Part shown: positions 36,783-45,855 of the stretch, in pieces
Position numbering within the stretch: position 1 is the first letter of the stretch
Layout: each line of letters begins with the position of its first letter
NCBI GenBank assembly: GCA_964538625.1
Contig: CAZIGH010000007.1
Location: 62,001-126,000 of the forward strand
Length of the DNA: 64,000 nucleotides
Source of the DNA: JAEUHM01 sp964538625
GTDB taxonomy: Bacteria > Verrucomicrobiota > Verrucomicrobiia > Verrucomicrobiales > Verrucomicrobiaceae
Reading direction: 5' to 3'
Notes under the pieces: generated by a model
What the model saw: only the letters and a program-made list of their open reading frames with translations
Databases searched by the model: none
What the model was told of the DNA's origin: nothing
Translations under genes and position numbers: made by a program

Positions 36783-38219
36783 ATGACTCGTCTGCTTGTC
36801 TTCTCTCTCCTTCCAGCGTTGTGGAGTGCCTCTGCTCAAGAAGTGCCTGAGCGCCAGTTCAGGGCTGGTGCAGCCACCAGCAACATCACCCCACCGCTGG
36901 GCATGGAAATCGTGGGGAACTTCGCCCCGCGCCCCATCGCTGCGCACGTGCATGATGAGCTTCATGCTCGCTGCCTCGTATTGGACGACGGTACTACCAA
37001 GCTGGCATTCGTCGTGGCTGATACCATTTCACTGGCCAGAGATGTCTGGGATGAGGCGAAGCAGAAGATTCAGTCCATCACGGGCATTCCTCCTTCCCAC
37101 ATGATGTTTTCCGGCACGCATACGCATTCAAGCGTCGCGGCGCTTTCGAATGCGGACCCTGCTCTGAACTACCGGCAGCTGCTGATCTCTCGTGTGGTGG
37201 ACGGAGTTCGTAGGGCTTTCAACCAACTGGAACCGGCCAGGGTGGCATGGGGCTCGGGCAGCCTGCCACAGCATGTGTTCAACCGCCGCTGGAAGCTGAA
37301 GGAGGGCATGACCAGCCCGAATCCCTTCGGCGGAGAAGATCGCGCCGTGATGAACCCGGGCGGCACCTTGAGGGTGAAACTCGCTGAACCCGCAGGTCCC
37401 ACTAATCCGGAAGTGTTCTGTCTTTCAGTTCAGGCCCTGGATGGACGGCAAATAGCCCTTCTTGCGAACTACTGGCTGCACTACGTGGGTGGGGTGCCCC
37501 GTGAGCATGTCTCCGCAGACTACTTTGGAGAGTTCTGCAGCATCATCGAAGCGCGCCTGGCCGCAGGTCCTGAGCATCCGCCGGTCGTTGGCCTGCTGGC
37601 TAATGGTCCCTGCGGAGATGTAAACAACAACGACTACAGCGGCAAAACGCCTGCGGTGAAGCGGGAGCCGTATGAGAAGATCAAAATCGTGGCGGGCGAC
37701 CTAGCCGCAGAGGTGCTGCGCGTTCGTGAGAAAATGAAGCACGAGTCCTGGGTATCTCTGGGTGCCGCAGCGGCAGACCTGGAGCTGGCAGTACGCCGTC
37801 CTACGCCGGAGATGGTGGCCTGGGCAGAGGCTGTGCTCAAGAAGCCAGCCGGAGCTGTGGAGATTCACCGCCTGGAGCGGCCCTACGCAGAACGCACTCT
37901 GGCGGCGCGGGATGCCAAGCCAGATACGGTGAACTGTGTCATGCAAGCCTTCCGCATTGGTGAACTCGGCATAGCAGCGATTCCGTTTGAGGTATTCACC
38001 GAGACAGGGCTTGAGATCAAGAGCAGAAGCCCGTTTGCCAGCACGTTCACCATTGAACTGGCCAATGGCAGCTATGGCTACCTCCCTACGCCGCCGCAGC
38101 TTGACCTGGGCGGTTACGAAACGTGGCTGGGCACCAACCGTGTGGAACGGGAAGCTTCAGCCAAGATCACCACACAAATTCTGACACTGCTCCACAGTCT
38201 GAAGCAGCCCAGCTCATAA
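36783..38219 (+). CDS. Exported neutral-ceramidase-like protein (N-terminal alkaline ceramidase domain)
   Basis: A 478-residue exported protein with a signal peptide MTRLLVFSLLPALWSASAQ. It matches the catalytic-domain family of neutral/alkaline ceramidases: FRAGAATSNITPPLGMEIVG at the N-terminus, HDELHARCLVLDDG, and the zinc-ligand segment FSGTHTHSSVAA near 115. LLANGPCGDVNNNDYSG is the block that carries the catalytic Ser in true ceramidases; here the region reads GPCGDVNN, close to GxxGDVSP, with Asn where Ser would be expected. Most bacterial homologues of this size are not proven ceramidases. The gene ends overlapping by 6 bases the convergent gene at 38214. Confidence 0.8.
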   Translation: MTRLLVFSLLPALWSASAQEVPERQFRAGAATSNITPPLGMEIVGNFAPRPIAAHVHDELHARCLVLDDGTTKLAFVVADTISLARDVWDEAKQKIQSITGIPPSHMMFSGTHTHSSVAALSNADPALNYRQLLISRVVDGVRRAFNQLEPARVAWGSGSLPQHVFNRRWKLKEGMTSPNPFGGEDRAVMNPGGTLRVKLAEPAGPTNPEVFCLSVQALDGRQIALLANYWLHYVGGVPREHVSADYFGEFCSIIEARLAAGPEHPPVVGLLANGPCGDVNNNDYSGKTPAVKREPYEKIKIVAGDLAAEVLRVREKMKHESWVSLGAAAADLELAVRRPTPEMVAWAEAVLKKPAGAVEIHRLERPYAERTLAARDAKPDTVNCVMQAFRIGELGIAAIPFEVFTETGLEIKSRSPFASTFTIELANGSYGYLPTPPQLDLGGYETWLGTNRVEREASAKITTQILTLLHSLKQPSS

Positions 38220-38747
38220 CGGGCGCGGCTCAATGATCTCCCAAGCGAGCTTCAGGGCGTCCAGCCTGCTCGTCAGTTTTTCCAAAGACCAGCCTGGAGG
38301 GAAGCTGCCATCCGCCTGTTCTTCCAGTGGCTTGAACCGGATGAGCAAACGGCCCTTTGCCTCGTCCACGACCACGAGGTCGAGGAGAGACTTCCACTCC
38401 GTGAACCAGGACTGAATTTTTGCGGCGTTCACCTGCGAAGCATAACCAGGTACCTGGATTTCCAGCGTGGCCAGATAGGGCTTTCCATGAAGCTGCACTG
38501 CCTCGCGTACGGTCTGGGCTATCTGGTGCTCCGTGATTTTGGCGGCGTCATACTGCACTTTGGCCGTGCCGCCGAGAAACCCCTGATCCACAGCCACCTG
38601 CTTTACACCCTTTGCTTCGGTGAGTGCCTGCTGCACCAAGTAAACGCAACTGGCACACTCCATGCCTTCCACCTGGAAAAGGGTGGATCTATCAGCCGCA
38701 GCGGCAGAAGTCGCCAGGGCCACGGCGAGAAGCAGGGTCGTTCTCAT
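38214..38747 (-). CDS. Exported heavy-metal-associated (HMA) domain protein
   Basis: A 177-residue exported protein. After the signal peptide (MRTTLLLAVALATSAAAA) comes an HMA domain with the metal-binding motif GMECASC (residues about 29-35) and the typical continuation VYLVQQALTEAKGVKQVAVD and AKVQYDAAKITEHQI. The C-terminal half (ATLEIQVPGYASQVNAAKIQSWFTEW onward) is a second alpha/beta module without cysteines. HMA domains bind Cu or Zn, but an exported one alone is unusual. The ATG overlaps the stop of the upstream phosphatase-like gene (ATGA at 38744), so it is coupled to it. Confidence 0.82.
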   Translation of the reverse strand: MRTTLLLAVALATSAAAADRSTLFQVEGMECASCVYLVQQALTEAKGVKQVAVDQGFLGGTAKVQYDAAKITEHQIAQTVREAVQLHGKPYLATLEIQVPGYASQVNAAKIQSWFTEWKSLLDLVVVDEAKGRLLIRFKPLEEQADGSFPPGWSLEKLTSRLDALKLAWEIIEPRPL

Positions 38748-39886
38748 CGAGCGCGTTTGGAAAAGGTTTGCTCGTCGAGCACGCGTCCGTCATCGAGCGC
38801 CTTGAGTGCGACGGTCATGGTGCCTGCGCCCCGATCCAGAGTGATGAGCTTGTAGCTTGCTGACTTGTCGGAGAATGCCGCATTGGGGTCATGACCAAAC
38901 GTTCCGTTTCCCCGCACTGAGCTGTTGTAATACGTCATGCCATCCACGACGGTGCGCTCGGCGTGGTAGCACTCACCCGAGATGGCTATGGTGCCCTTTT
39001 CAATCAAACGCTTCCAGCCCCCTTCAGCATGACGGCGCACCGTGCTGCTCGTCTCACCGTAAACCGTGATCACAAAACCGGCGTCCGTGGCGTTCATGGT
39101 CTCCTCGAACCATTTGAACTGCTCGGAGTCTTTGTCAAAGGCATGGCAGGATTGATTCGGTTTGCCGAAGTCTCCGGTGTGGTTCATGTCCACGCTGATG
39201 ATGCGCAGATCGTGGTCCGGCACGTCCCACGCCCAGATCCATTCTTTTCCCGGTAGCGCGAAGAACTTCCGGTAGCCAGTGGCGGAGATATCGTAGCCAG
39301 GCTCTTCCATGCTCAGGCCATTGGGACGAATTTTGCGGTCGAGATTCCCCAGCGAGACCATCAGAGGCGTGCTCCGAAACAGATCCGCCTGGGTGTCGAT
39401 AGCTGTGCTGTGAGACCGGGTAGCCTCCTTGTCAGCCTGCGTGGCGAACTGATATTGCATGGCGGTGTCGCCGGACGAGAGCAACAGATGCGGGTCATCC
39501 TTGCGGATGGCATCGAAGTTCAACTTTGCGTCCGCACGAATGTTCGCCACGACGGCGATGCGGAGCTTGTTCGAGGGATAGCCTTTGAACGTATCAATGT
39601 CAGAAACCTGGTCGCCGCTCTTCACGCGGTAGTGGTAGGTGACGTCCTTCTGAGGAATCGGTATCTCCACGTGGTGAAGCGTGCGGGCACCCTCCACGCG
39701 GACGCTTTCGCCAAGCTGGGGAGACGTGCCAAACTCCACGACTGAATCGCCGGCGTTCGTTGTCTCCCATGAAATGACGATCCGAGAGTTGTCAGGAGAC
39801 TGATGCGTCATCCAAATACGCTCCACTTTTGCGAAGGCAGCCGTGCCAAGTATAGCCAGAATGAAGGTGGTGAGGATGGATTTCAT
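38744..39886 (-). CDS. Degenerate purple-acid-phosphatase-like protein
   Basis: A 380-residue exported protein. Signal peptide 1-19; fibronectin-like N-domain typical of purple acid phosphatases (WMTHQSPDNSRIVISWET, VTYHYRVKSGDQVSD) to about 100; then a calcineurin-like fold. The metal ligands are largely lost: the first motif reads VVANIRADA (111-119) where GDxG or DxH is expected, the third reads GNLD (180-183) instead of GNHE, and the last reads GECYHAERT (304-312) where GHxHxYER is usual. Only the second, SSGD (Asp140), remains. It is probably a binding protein or an enzyme with changed chemistry. Start chosen at 39886 to begin at the signal peptide. Confidence 0.8.
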   Translation of the reverse strand: MKSILTTFILAILGTAAFAKVERIWMTHQSPDNSRIVISWETTNAGDSVVEFGTSPQLGESVRVEGARTLHHVEIPIPQKDVTYHYRVKSGDQVSDIDTFKGYPSNKLRIAVVANIRADAKLNFDAIRKDDPHLLLSSGDTAMQYQFATQADKEATRSHSTAIDTQADLFRSTPLMVSLGNLDRKIRPNGLSMEEPGYDISATGYRKFFALPGKEWIWAWDVPDHDLRIISVDMNHTGDFGKPNQSCHAFDKDSEQFKWFEETMNATDAGFVITVYGETSSTVRRHAEGGWKRLIEKGTIAISGECYHAERTVVDGMTYYNSSVRGNGTFGHDPNAAFSDKSASYKLITLDRGAGTMTVALKALDDGRVLDEQTFSKRAR

Positions 39887-39943
39887 GTTGGGGCGCAGCA
39901 CTACGTGCGTGGCAGCCACCTTCTTCCCGCTCTTTCGCTCGGC

Positions 39944-40882
39944 TTATCGTGTGGTCACCGGCCCCATCTTGACCACTTCCAGATCTTTTCCCTTCACTTT
40001 GCGGATGGGAAGCAGTTCCTCGTGCTTCCAACGATCATCCGGTGCACCGCTGATGTACCAGTCACCTCCATTGTCAGCCAGGATCATGCCGTAGGTCTTC
40101 AGTCCCTCCAGAATCACTTTAGCAGGTCCGGTGAACTTGGAGGTGTCAAAGCTGGCCTTCAGTCGTACCCGCATACCCATGGGCGGCAGGGTTTCATCCC
40201 TGTGCGGGCTGGCGAAGTGCGACGCGGGTGGCACGTAGGCGCGTCGGCTCTTTTTCACGGTGAATCTCAGTGCGTGCGTGAGTTTCTTTGCGCCGCAGAT
40301 TTCGTCATACCGGGCTAGGCCAGGCAAAATCGGCAAACCGGCGGCGTCAGCACTCGTCCACCCGGCCGGGCGTGGTTTCGGATTCCTGAGGTCAAAGATG
40401 GCACCGCTGCTGGCCTTCCACGACTTCCCGCCCTCTAGCGGGAAACTATTGAAGAGTTCGTAAAGTTTCCAGTTGTCCTTATCCAGCACGAGCACATGGC
40501 GGTCACCCTCGCTCTGTGGGCCGCCCTCGATGTGAACATCCGGCGGGATGGGATATGGCCCGGGATCACTCTCATCTGCATATTCAAAAGTCACTATTAC
40601 CTTGGGCTGTTCTCCGCTGATGACGTAATAGGGAATGCCGGCAGGTGCCCCTTTCCACATGAGACCAAAGTCCTCATGCAGCGGCGTCTCAGCGCCTATG
40701 GAGGAGATGATCGCATCGCTAAGCGGATCCACCTCGTCCTTCGACACATCACGGTTCCACTCATCCTCCAGGGGCATGAGAGAGACGCCACCGAGATCCG
40801 CATTCGGCCCGGTAGGAAGATGGGGGTGCTGTGCCAGTACGATGGTCGCACAGGCGAGGAGCATCAGCGTTGTTGTCTTCAT
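39944..40882 (-). CDS. Exported protein of unknown function (312 residues)
   Basis: A Sec signal (MKTTTLMLLACATIVLAQ) is followed by a compact domain with blocks ADESDPGPYPIPPDVHIEGG, GDRHVLVLDKDNWKLYELF, GAIFDLRNPKPRPAGWTSADAAG and GLPILPGLARYDEI, and later MGMRVRLKASFDTSKFTGPAKVILEGLKTYGMIL. I recall similar proteins in soil bacteria annotated only as hypothetical. The regular Asp/Gly/Pro-rich loops suggest a beta-rich, possibly carbohydrate-related fold. It sits in a leftward operon of secreted proteins, 57 bases before the phosphatase-like gene and 6 bases after the beta-helix gene. Confidence 0.8.
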   Translation of the reverse strand: MKTTTLMLLACATIVLAQHPHLPTGPNADLGGVSLMPLEDEWNRDVSKDEVDPLSDAIISSIGAETPLHEDFGLMWKGAPAGIPYYVISGEQPKVIVTFEYADESDPGPYPIPPDVHIEGGPQSEGDRHVLVLDKDNWKLYELFNSFPLEGGKSWKASSGAIFDLRNPKPRPAGWTSADAAGLPILPGLARYDEICGAKKLTHALRFTVKKSRRAYVPPASHFASPHRDETLPPMGMRVRLKASFDTSKFTGPAKVILEGLKTYGMILADNGGDWYISGAPDDRWKHEELLPIRKVKGKDLEVVKMGPVTTR

Positions 40883-40888
40883 GGTTCG

Positions 40889-42187
40889 TCAGGGTGAGAT
40901 GGCACCGCTTGTGTTAAGGCTGCGTGGCTGGCCTTTGAAATCGGAGGGTACTAAAAACTCGGCGTCGGCCTTGTGAAATGGCGCATCCTCCGCCGGCGTG
41001 GCGTCATGGCGATCGCCCTCCCAGGACACACCCGGCAGATCTTCGAGTCCACGTCCAACCGTAGAGCCGTGCTTTTCCCCTCTGCCAAAGACGACGTTGC
41101 CGCGGATGGTGACCCCTTGGCTGCCATTGGGAAAGTGCAGCGCATCCTTGTCTCGAGAGTAGAGGATGTTGTTCGCCAAGACCATGCTCTCACGATCATT
41201 CCACGATCCGCCGCTGAAAGCGTGGCCAATGTTGACGATGGTATTGTGCACCACCTGAAGGCGCGTTGTCCTGCCTTGATGATCCGTGCTGGCAAAGCCG
41301 GACCCTGCCGCATTGATGAGCACGTTGTTGCGCACGATGGCCTCTCCCTGCACCTGCATCACGCGGTCGCCACTTCGGTAGCAAAGATTTCGCTCAATGA
41401 TGTTCACTGGTTTCCCGGCGGTGCCGTACACGGTGATGCAGGGGTAGTTCGTGTCGTGGATATGGTTCTCTGCTATGAGATTGCCCCATGAACCCTGCTT
41501 GACTTCGATGCCATCACCCTGATCACCCCGGCAGTCATGAATGTGGTTCATCACGATCACGCTCTCGCTCATGATGTGGGCGGCGTCGTTGGCCCCCAGG
41601 TACATTCCCTCAGCATGGCCCGCCCCATGATGAATGTGATTGCGGGTGAGAAAGAGCCGCCGCGTATCAGCACTGTTCGCACTGAGGCAGACTCCGCCCG
41701 TGTGATGAATGTGGCACTGGTCAATCCAAACCTCTTCGCAACGCCCAAGCCTCATGCCATGACTGCCGCCGGTGAGTTCCAGCCCCCGCACGCACAGGAA
41801 CGAGACGGCAGCTCCCTGGCCGATGTTCATGACGTTCTGCCTGTCGTCCGGACGCGTGATGATCACCGCAGCGCCCTCCGCTGCCGTGATCCAGATGGGT
41901 GCTTCTCGAGTGCCGCTGACGCGCACATCCCACATGCGCTCTACGTTGTAGGTGCCGGTTGCGATCTCCAGTTTGTCCCCAGGCATCAATGCCGCCACCG
42001 CCTTCACCAGAGCCGCTCCGTCACCGCCTGCATGAGTGATGACACGCCGTGGAGCGACTTCAGCCCAGTCCGGCTGATACGAAGCGCCGCAGGCAAGCTG
42101 CGTGCATGAGAGGACGGGGAGGAGGAGGAGTCGTGTCACGCCGGCAAGTCGCAGCGTTCGTCCGGTCAGGTGAATGGGTAGGTTCAT
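40889..42187 (-). CDS. Exported right-handed beta-helix protein
   Basis: A 432-residue exported protein. After a hydrophobic leader ending near LACGAS it starts with the PL6/pectate-lyase-like block GGDGAALVKAVAALMPGDKLEIATGTYN, then shows many rungs of a right-handed beta-helix with repeated N-x-I-x-x or NHIHH steps (CHIHHTGGVCLSANS, NHIHHGAGHAEGMYLG, NHIHDCRGDQGDGIEVK, NHIHDTNYPCITVYG, NTIVNIGHAFSGG, NILYSRDKDALHF). This fold holds polysaccharide lyases, hydrolases and epimerases. No catalytic set can be assigned by eye. It lies in an operon with the DUF1552/DUF1592 pair. Confidence 0.87.
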   Translation of the reverse strand: MNLPIHLTGRTLRLAGVTRLLLLPVLSCTQLACGASYQPDWAEVAPRRVITHAGGDGAALVKAVAALMPGDKLEIATGTYNVERMWDVRVSGTREAPIWITAAEGAAVIITRPDDRQNVMNIGQGAAVSFLCVRGLELTGGSHGMRLGRCEEVWIDQCHIHHTGGVCLSANSADTRRLFLTRNHIHHGAGHAEGMYLGANDAAHIMSESVIVMNHIHDCRGDQGDGIEVKQGSWGNLIAENHIHDTNYPCITVYGTAGKPVNIIERNLCYRSGDRVMQVQGEAIVRNNVLINAAGSGFASTDHQGRTTRLQVVHNTIVNIGHAFSGGSWNDRESMVLANNILYSRDKDALHFPNGSQGVTIRGNVVFGRGEKHGSTVGRGLEDLPGVSWEGDRHDATPAEDAPFHKADAEFLVPSDFKGQPRSLNTSGAISP

Positions 42188-42197
42188 TGGCGTCTTC

Positions 42198-43469
42198 TCA
42201 CGCTTGCTTCATCTCCAAGCCCGCGAGCGTGCCGGTGCTGGTGCCAAACTGATCGGTCTCGATGCCCATGCGCTGGAGCATGTTGACGAAGAGATTGCAC
42301 AGCGGAGGTGGATTGTCGGGATCGAATGCCAAGTGCTGGCCGTGTTTGAAACCACCACCGGCGAGCAGCACTGGCAAGTTTTTGGTAGAGTGACTGCTGC
42401 CATCACCGAGATTGCTGCCGAGAAAGACGCTGGTGCGATCGAGCAGGTTGGAATCGAACTCCTGGGATTGTTTGAGCTTCGTGAGAAGGTCGCGCACGGT
42501 TTTCATCGTCTCCTGCTCGACGATTTGCAACTGCGAGAGCTTGCTGGGATCCTTGCCGTGATGGGAGAGGTCATGATGGCCGAGCGATACGCCCTCAATC
42601 GGTGGCACCTGCGTGTTGCCAGCGAGCATGATGGTGATGAGTCGAGTGGATTCCGTTTGCAAAGCCAAATGGCTCAGGTCAAAGAGCAGGCGCGTGCGGC
42701 CAATGAGGTCAGCAGCATTCTGGATGTCCTGCGGCGGCTTCACGTCGATCTTCGGTTTTGGTTTCCGCGCCCAACTTTCGTCATTGACCATGCGCTGCTC
42801 CAGTTCACGCACGCTGGTGAGGTATTCATCCAGCTTGTCACGGTCCTCTCTGCCTAGGCCTGAGAGCATGGATTTCGCCTGTGAGCGGACGTCATCGAGA
42901 ATGCTGCGCCCATCCTCCAGCCGTCGCATTTGCTGCTCTACTTCTCTGGAGTCACCCTCAAGGAAAAGGCGGGCGAAGACCTTGGAGGGCGAGTTGTCTG
43001 CGGGGATCAGCGCCCCGGTGCGCGTCCATGAAAGGCCGCCGGAACCTTCTCCCGAGAGCACGAGACTGGGAAAGCGGGTCTGCCTGCCAATGTGCTCGGC
43101 GGCAAACTGGTCCAGCGAAACGGCATTGCGAAAGCCCGGCCTGCCTGCGCCCGGTACTCCGGTCAAAAAACTGGCCGAGGCCTGATGGGCAAAGCTGGAG
43201 CCCATGCCCGCGTGCTGCAGACCAGAGATCACCGTAAAGTCGTGGCGGTGGTCCCTGAGGATGTCGAGATAGGGTGAGAGTGCATACTCTTTGCCAGCCT
43301 CCTTGGGAAAGAAGTGCTCAGGATAAAAACCCAGCGGGGCGCAGATGCAGATCATGCGGCGTGGTGTCGGCGAAGCGCTAGCGGCATGACCGATGGAAAA
43401 CTTGTCCAGCCAAGGAAGCGCTAAAGTGACGCCCGTAGTGCGGAGGAAGTGGCGGCGGTGCATGTTCAT
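42198..43469 (-). CDS. DUF1552 family protein with Tat signal
   Basis: A 423-residue protein. The leader RRHFLRTTGVTLALPWLDKF is a Tat signal. Conserved DUF1552 blocks include RRMICICAPLGFYPEHFFPKEAG, FTVISGLQHAGMGSSFAHQ, SLDQFAAEHIGRQTRFPSLVLS, GSNLGDGSSHSTKNLPVLLAGG and FKHGQHLAFD. DUF1552 proteins are distant relatives of DUF1501 and are almost always encoded beside DUF1592-type cytochrome proteins, as here (4 bases downstream of one). The second Met, at 43463, is an alternative start. Function unknown. Confidence 0.92.
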   Translation of the reverse strand: MNMHRRHFLRTTGVTLALPWLDKFSIGHAASASPTPRRMICICAPLGFYPEHFFPKEAGKEYALSPYLDILRDHRHDFTVISGLQHAGMGSSFAHQASASFLTGVPGAGRPGFRNAVSLDQFAAEHIGRQTRFPSLVLSGEGSGGLSWTRTGALIPADNSPSKVFARLFLEGDSREVEQQMRRLEDGRSILDDVRSQAKSMLSGLGREDRDKLDEYLTSVRELEQRMVNDESWARKPKPKIDVKPPQDIQNAADLIGRTRLLFDLSHLALQTESTRLITIMLAGNTQVPPIEGVSLGHHDLSHHGKDPSKLSQLQIVEQETMKTVRDLLTKLKQSQEFDSNLLDRTSVFLGSNLGDGSSHSTKNLPVLLAGGGFKHGQHLAFDPDNPPPLCNLFVNMLQRMGIETDQFGTSTGTLAGLEMKQA

Positions 43470-43473
43470 GATT

Positions 43474-45855
43474 CTATTTGGTTTGAAAGAGATCGCTCTG
43501 CACGACCTCGTGGATCAACGTCTTGAAGCCAAAGTTGCTGTCTCGCACGCGGGCGATGATGTTCTCAATCTGGGTGTCGTCGGTGGACGTGGGGGCGGCA
43601 CCTGTGCCATAGGCGAGGAGCTTTTCGGCCAGGTTGCGGGCGAGCTGGTCTTTGTCCTCCAGCAAGAGTTGCTTGTAGTCATCTATGTTCTCAAAGCGGC
43701 GGCCATCATGCGTGACGTCAGCGGGATCAACGGCGGGACCGTCCCAGTAGCGGCGACGGCGGCCGTCGATGAGGCGCGGCTCACCAGTGGCGCGGTAGTG
43801 CGTGCGCCAGCCGCCTATAACGTCGAAACTCTCCAGCGCGAACCCAGGTGGATCGATCTTTTTGTGGCAGCTGGCGCAGCTTGAGACGTCGCGATGCTTG
43901 GCAAGCTGCTCACGGATGGTGGTGGCACCACGGATGTCCGGCTCGATGGCCTCGACATCCGGCGGAGGTTTCGGCGGCGGTGTTCCGAGGATACGCTCCA
44001 ACACCCAGGAGCCGCGAATGATGGGCGAGGTGGTGGTGCCATTCGCCGTCACCTTCAAGATGCTCCCCATCGTGAGCAAGCCACCGCGATGACTGCCCGG
44101 AGGCAAGGTGACTTTACGCATCTCCATGCCCTGCACCCCGGGGATACGATAATGCCGCGCGAGGCGTTCATTGAGAAAGGTGAACTCGGAGTGGACGAAG
44201 TGGGTAAGTGGCAAGTCATTGCGCAGCACTTCATCAAAGAAGAGTTTCGTTTCTTTCAGCATCGCTGTCTTCAGGATGTCGTCATACTCGGGGTAGAGGG
44301 TGCGGTCTGGCAGCGTGTCGTCGATGGCGCGAAGCTTGAGCCATTGGCCGGTGAAGTGCTCTGTGAAAGAGTTCGACTTGGGATCTCGCAGTAGGCGCTC
44401 CACCTGTCCGCGCAGCACCTCAGGCTGATCCAGCCGGTTGGCAGCGGCGAGTTGGAAAAGCTCCTCATCCGGCATCGAGCTCCAAAGGAAATAGGAAAGC
44501 CGAGTGGCCAGCTCGAAGTCATTGAGGCGCGGGCCGCGCTCACGCAGGAAGAGGAAGTCGGGCGAAACGAGGATCCCTTTGAACCCGAGTCGCATGGCCT
44601 GCTCAAAGCTGCGCCCGTTGTCCAAGGCATTCCTTACACGCAAAAGGAAGGGCTGGATCTCCTCCGCTGACACTGGCCGCCTGAAGGCACGACGGGCAAA
44701 ATCCGTGAGGAGACGCTCCGCATCCTCCACCGGCTGCTCGGAGACGACCTCATAGCGTTCGCGTTCCACGCGCTCCTGTTTGAGATCGCCAAACAAGGCG
44801 CGATGGCTGGGTGGCGGCCAGGATTCGAGCAGTGGTCCCTCGATGTCCACCCACTGCACTACCAGGCCGGGACCAGTGTAATTCTCTGCCCCCACCTCCT
44901 GTATCTGTGGCGGCGTGGCGGGCAAGCCTTCGGCGAGGATGCGAATGCGGTTCTCCGGCTCCAACTGCTCGGTGAACTCAATCACCGTCGGCTTGTCCTG
45001 CGGCACAGAAAAGTACCCGACCAGTCTCTCTTCCGTAACCTCCTTCAAAGTGCCGGCAGTAACCCGGTAGGTGACGGGCTTGCCCTCGTTTTGAATGGCA
45101 TAGGCGGAGATGCGGAAGCGGTACCTGCCACGCACATGACTGCGGAAGTTCCACATCGTCACACGAATGTTGGCCGACTCCCATGCTGCAAAAATGGCCA
45201 CTCCATCAGGCACGTGGCGATACACGCTGCCCGTTGGCTTCACGGTACGCTCATCCTTGATGTCAAAGCGCTTGTTTAGAATCCACGGCTTGGGTTTGTT
45301 GGCGACTGCCTCATCCAACACGCGATCAGCGGCATCAAGGTAGTTGCGCAACAGGTGGGAGGAGGTGTGCAAAAGCGCGGCGTGGTTATCGAAGCCATTG
45401 GTCGAGGTGTCTGGTGGCAACAGGTCGCTCAAGTCCACCTCCACACCGAGCAGGTCGCGCATGGTGTTGGCATACTCGGCGCGGTTCAGCCGCCGCAGCA
45501 CCACGCGGCCTTCCTTGGCTCGGCGGGCGAGTTCTGCGGCATCCACTTGGTCGCGAATCCAACGCATGGCGGCAAGGGTGCTCTGCTCCGGTGGCCGCGG
45601 CTTGTCCTCGGGCGGCATGTCGCCGCTTCGAACTTGCTCCAGCACGCGCTCCCAATGCTCGCGAGTGCCGACATCGGCAAAATCCATGCTCAGTTTGGTG
45701 ATGTCGAACAGGCCTTTGGGCCTCTCGCCCGAGTGGCATTTCTCACAGTGCTGCGAAAAGAAGGCAGGGGGTTCCGCAGCGTCGGACATCGAGATACCGA
45801 GAACCGATGCCCAGAACGCAAAGAGGAAAGCGTGCCTTGATTTCATGGACTTCAA
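43474..45855 (-). CDS. Exported DUF1592-type cytochrome protein (PSD2-PSD5 domains)
   Basis: A 793-residue exported protein. After the signal peptide a single heme motif CEKCHSGERPKGLFDITKL forms the short cytochrome domain. Domains then follow in the standard order: DUF1587 (VLRRLNRAEYANTMRDLLGVEV), a ligand-binding-like beta domain (about 210-340), DUF1595 (LLTDFARRAFRRPVSAEEI), DUF1592 (FELATRLSYFLWSSMPDEEL), DUF1588 (NGTTTSPIIRGSWVLERIL, CASCHKKIDPPGFALE) and DUF1585 (LARNLAEKLLAYGTG). The second CxxCH lies in DUF1588. Reaction unknown; a link to polysaccharide breakdown is suggested by the neighbours. It starts 1 base after the stop of the lectin-like gene. Confidence 0.93.
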   Translation of the reverse strand: MKSMKSRHAFLFAFWASVLGISMSDAAEPPAFFSQHCEKCHSGERPKGLFDITKLSMDFADVGTREHWERVLEQVRSGDMPPEDKPRPPEQSTLAAMRWIRDQVDAAELARRAKEGRVVLRRLNRAEYANTMRDLLGVEVDLSDLLPPDTSTNGFDNHAALLHTSSHLLRNYLDAADRVLDEAVANKPKPWILNKRFDIKDERTVKPTGSVYRHVPDGVAIFAAWESANIRVTMWNFRSHVRGRYRFRISAYAIQNEGKPVTYRVTAGTLKEVTEERLVGYFSVPQDKPTVIEFTEQLEPENRIRILAEGLPATPPQIQEVGAENYTGPGLVVQWVDIEGPLLESWPPPSHRALFGDLKQERVERERYEVVSEQPVEDAERLLTDFARRAFRRPVSAEEIQPFLLRVRNALDNGRSFEQAMRLGFKGILVSPDFLFLRERGPRLNDFELATRLSYFLWSSMPDEELFQLAAANRLDQPEVLRGQVERLLRDPKSNSFTEHFTGQWLKLRAIDDTLPDRTLYPEYDDILKTAMLKETKLFFDEVLRNDLPLTHFVHSEFTFLNERLARHYRIPGVQGMEMRKVTLPPGSHRGGLLTMGSILKVTANGTTTSPIIRGSWVLERILGTPPPKPPPDVEAIEPDIRGATTIREQLAKHRDVSSCASCHKKIDPPGFALESFDVIGGWRTHYRATGEPRLIDGRRRRYWDGPAVDPADVTHDGRRFENIDDYKQLLLEDKDQLARNLAEKLLAYGTGAAPTSTDDTQIENIIARVRDSNFGFKTLIHEVVQSDLFQTK

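Noticed and set aside
36783..38219. The six-base convergent overlap at 38214-38219 as a control feature
   Set aside because: Short tail-to-tail overlaps are common and nothing else marks this one.
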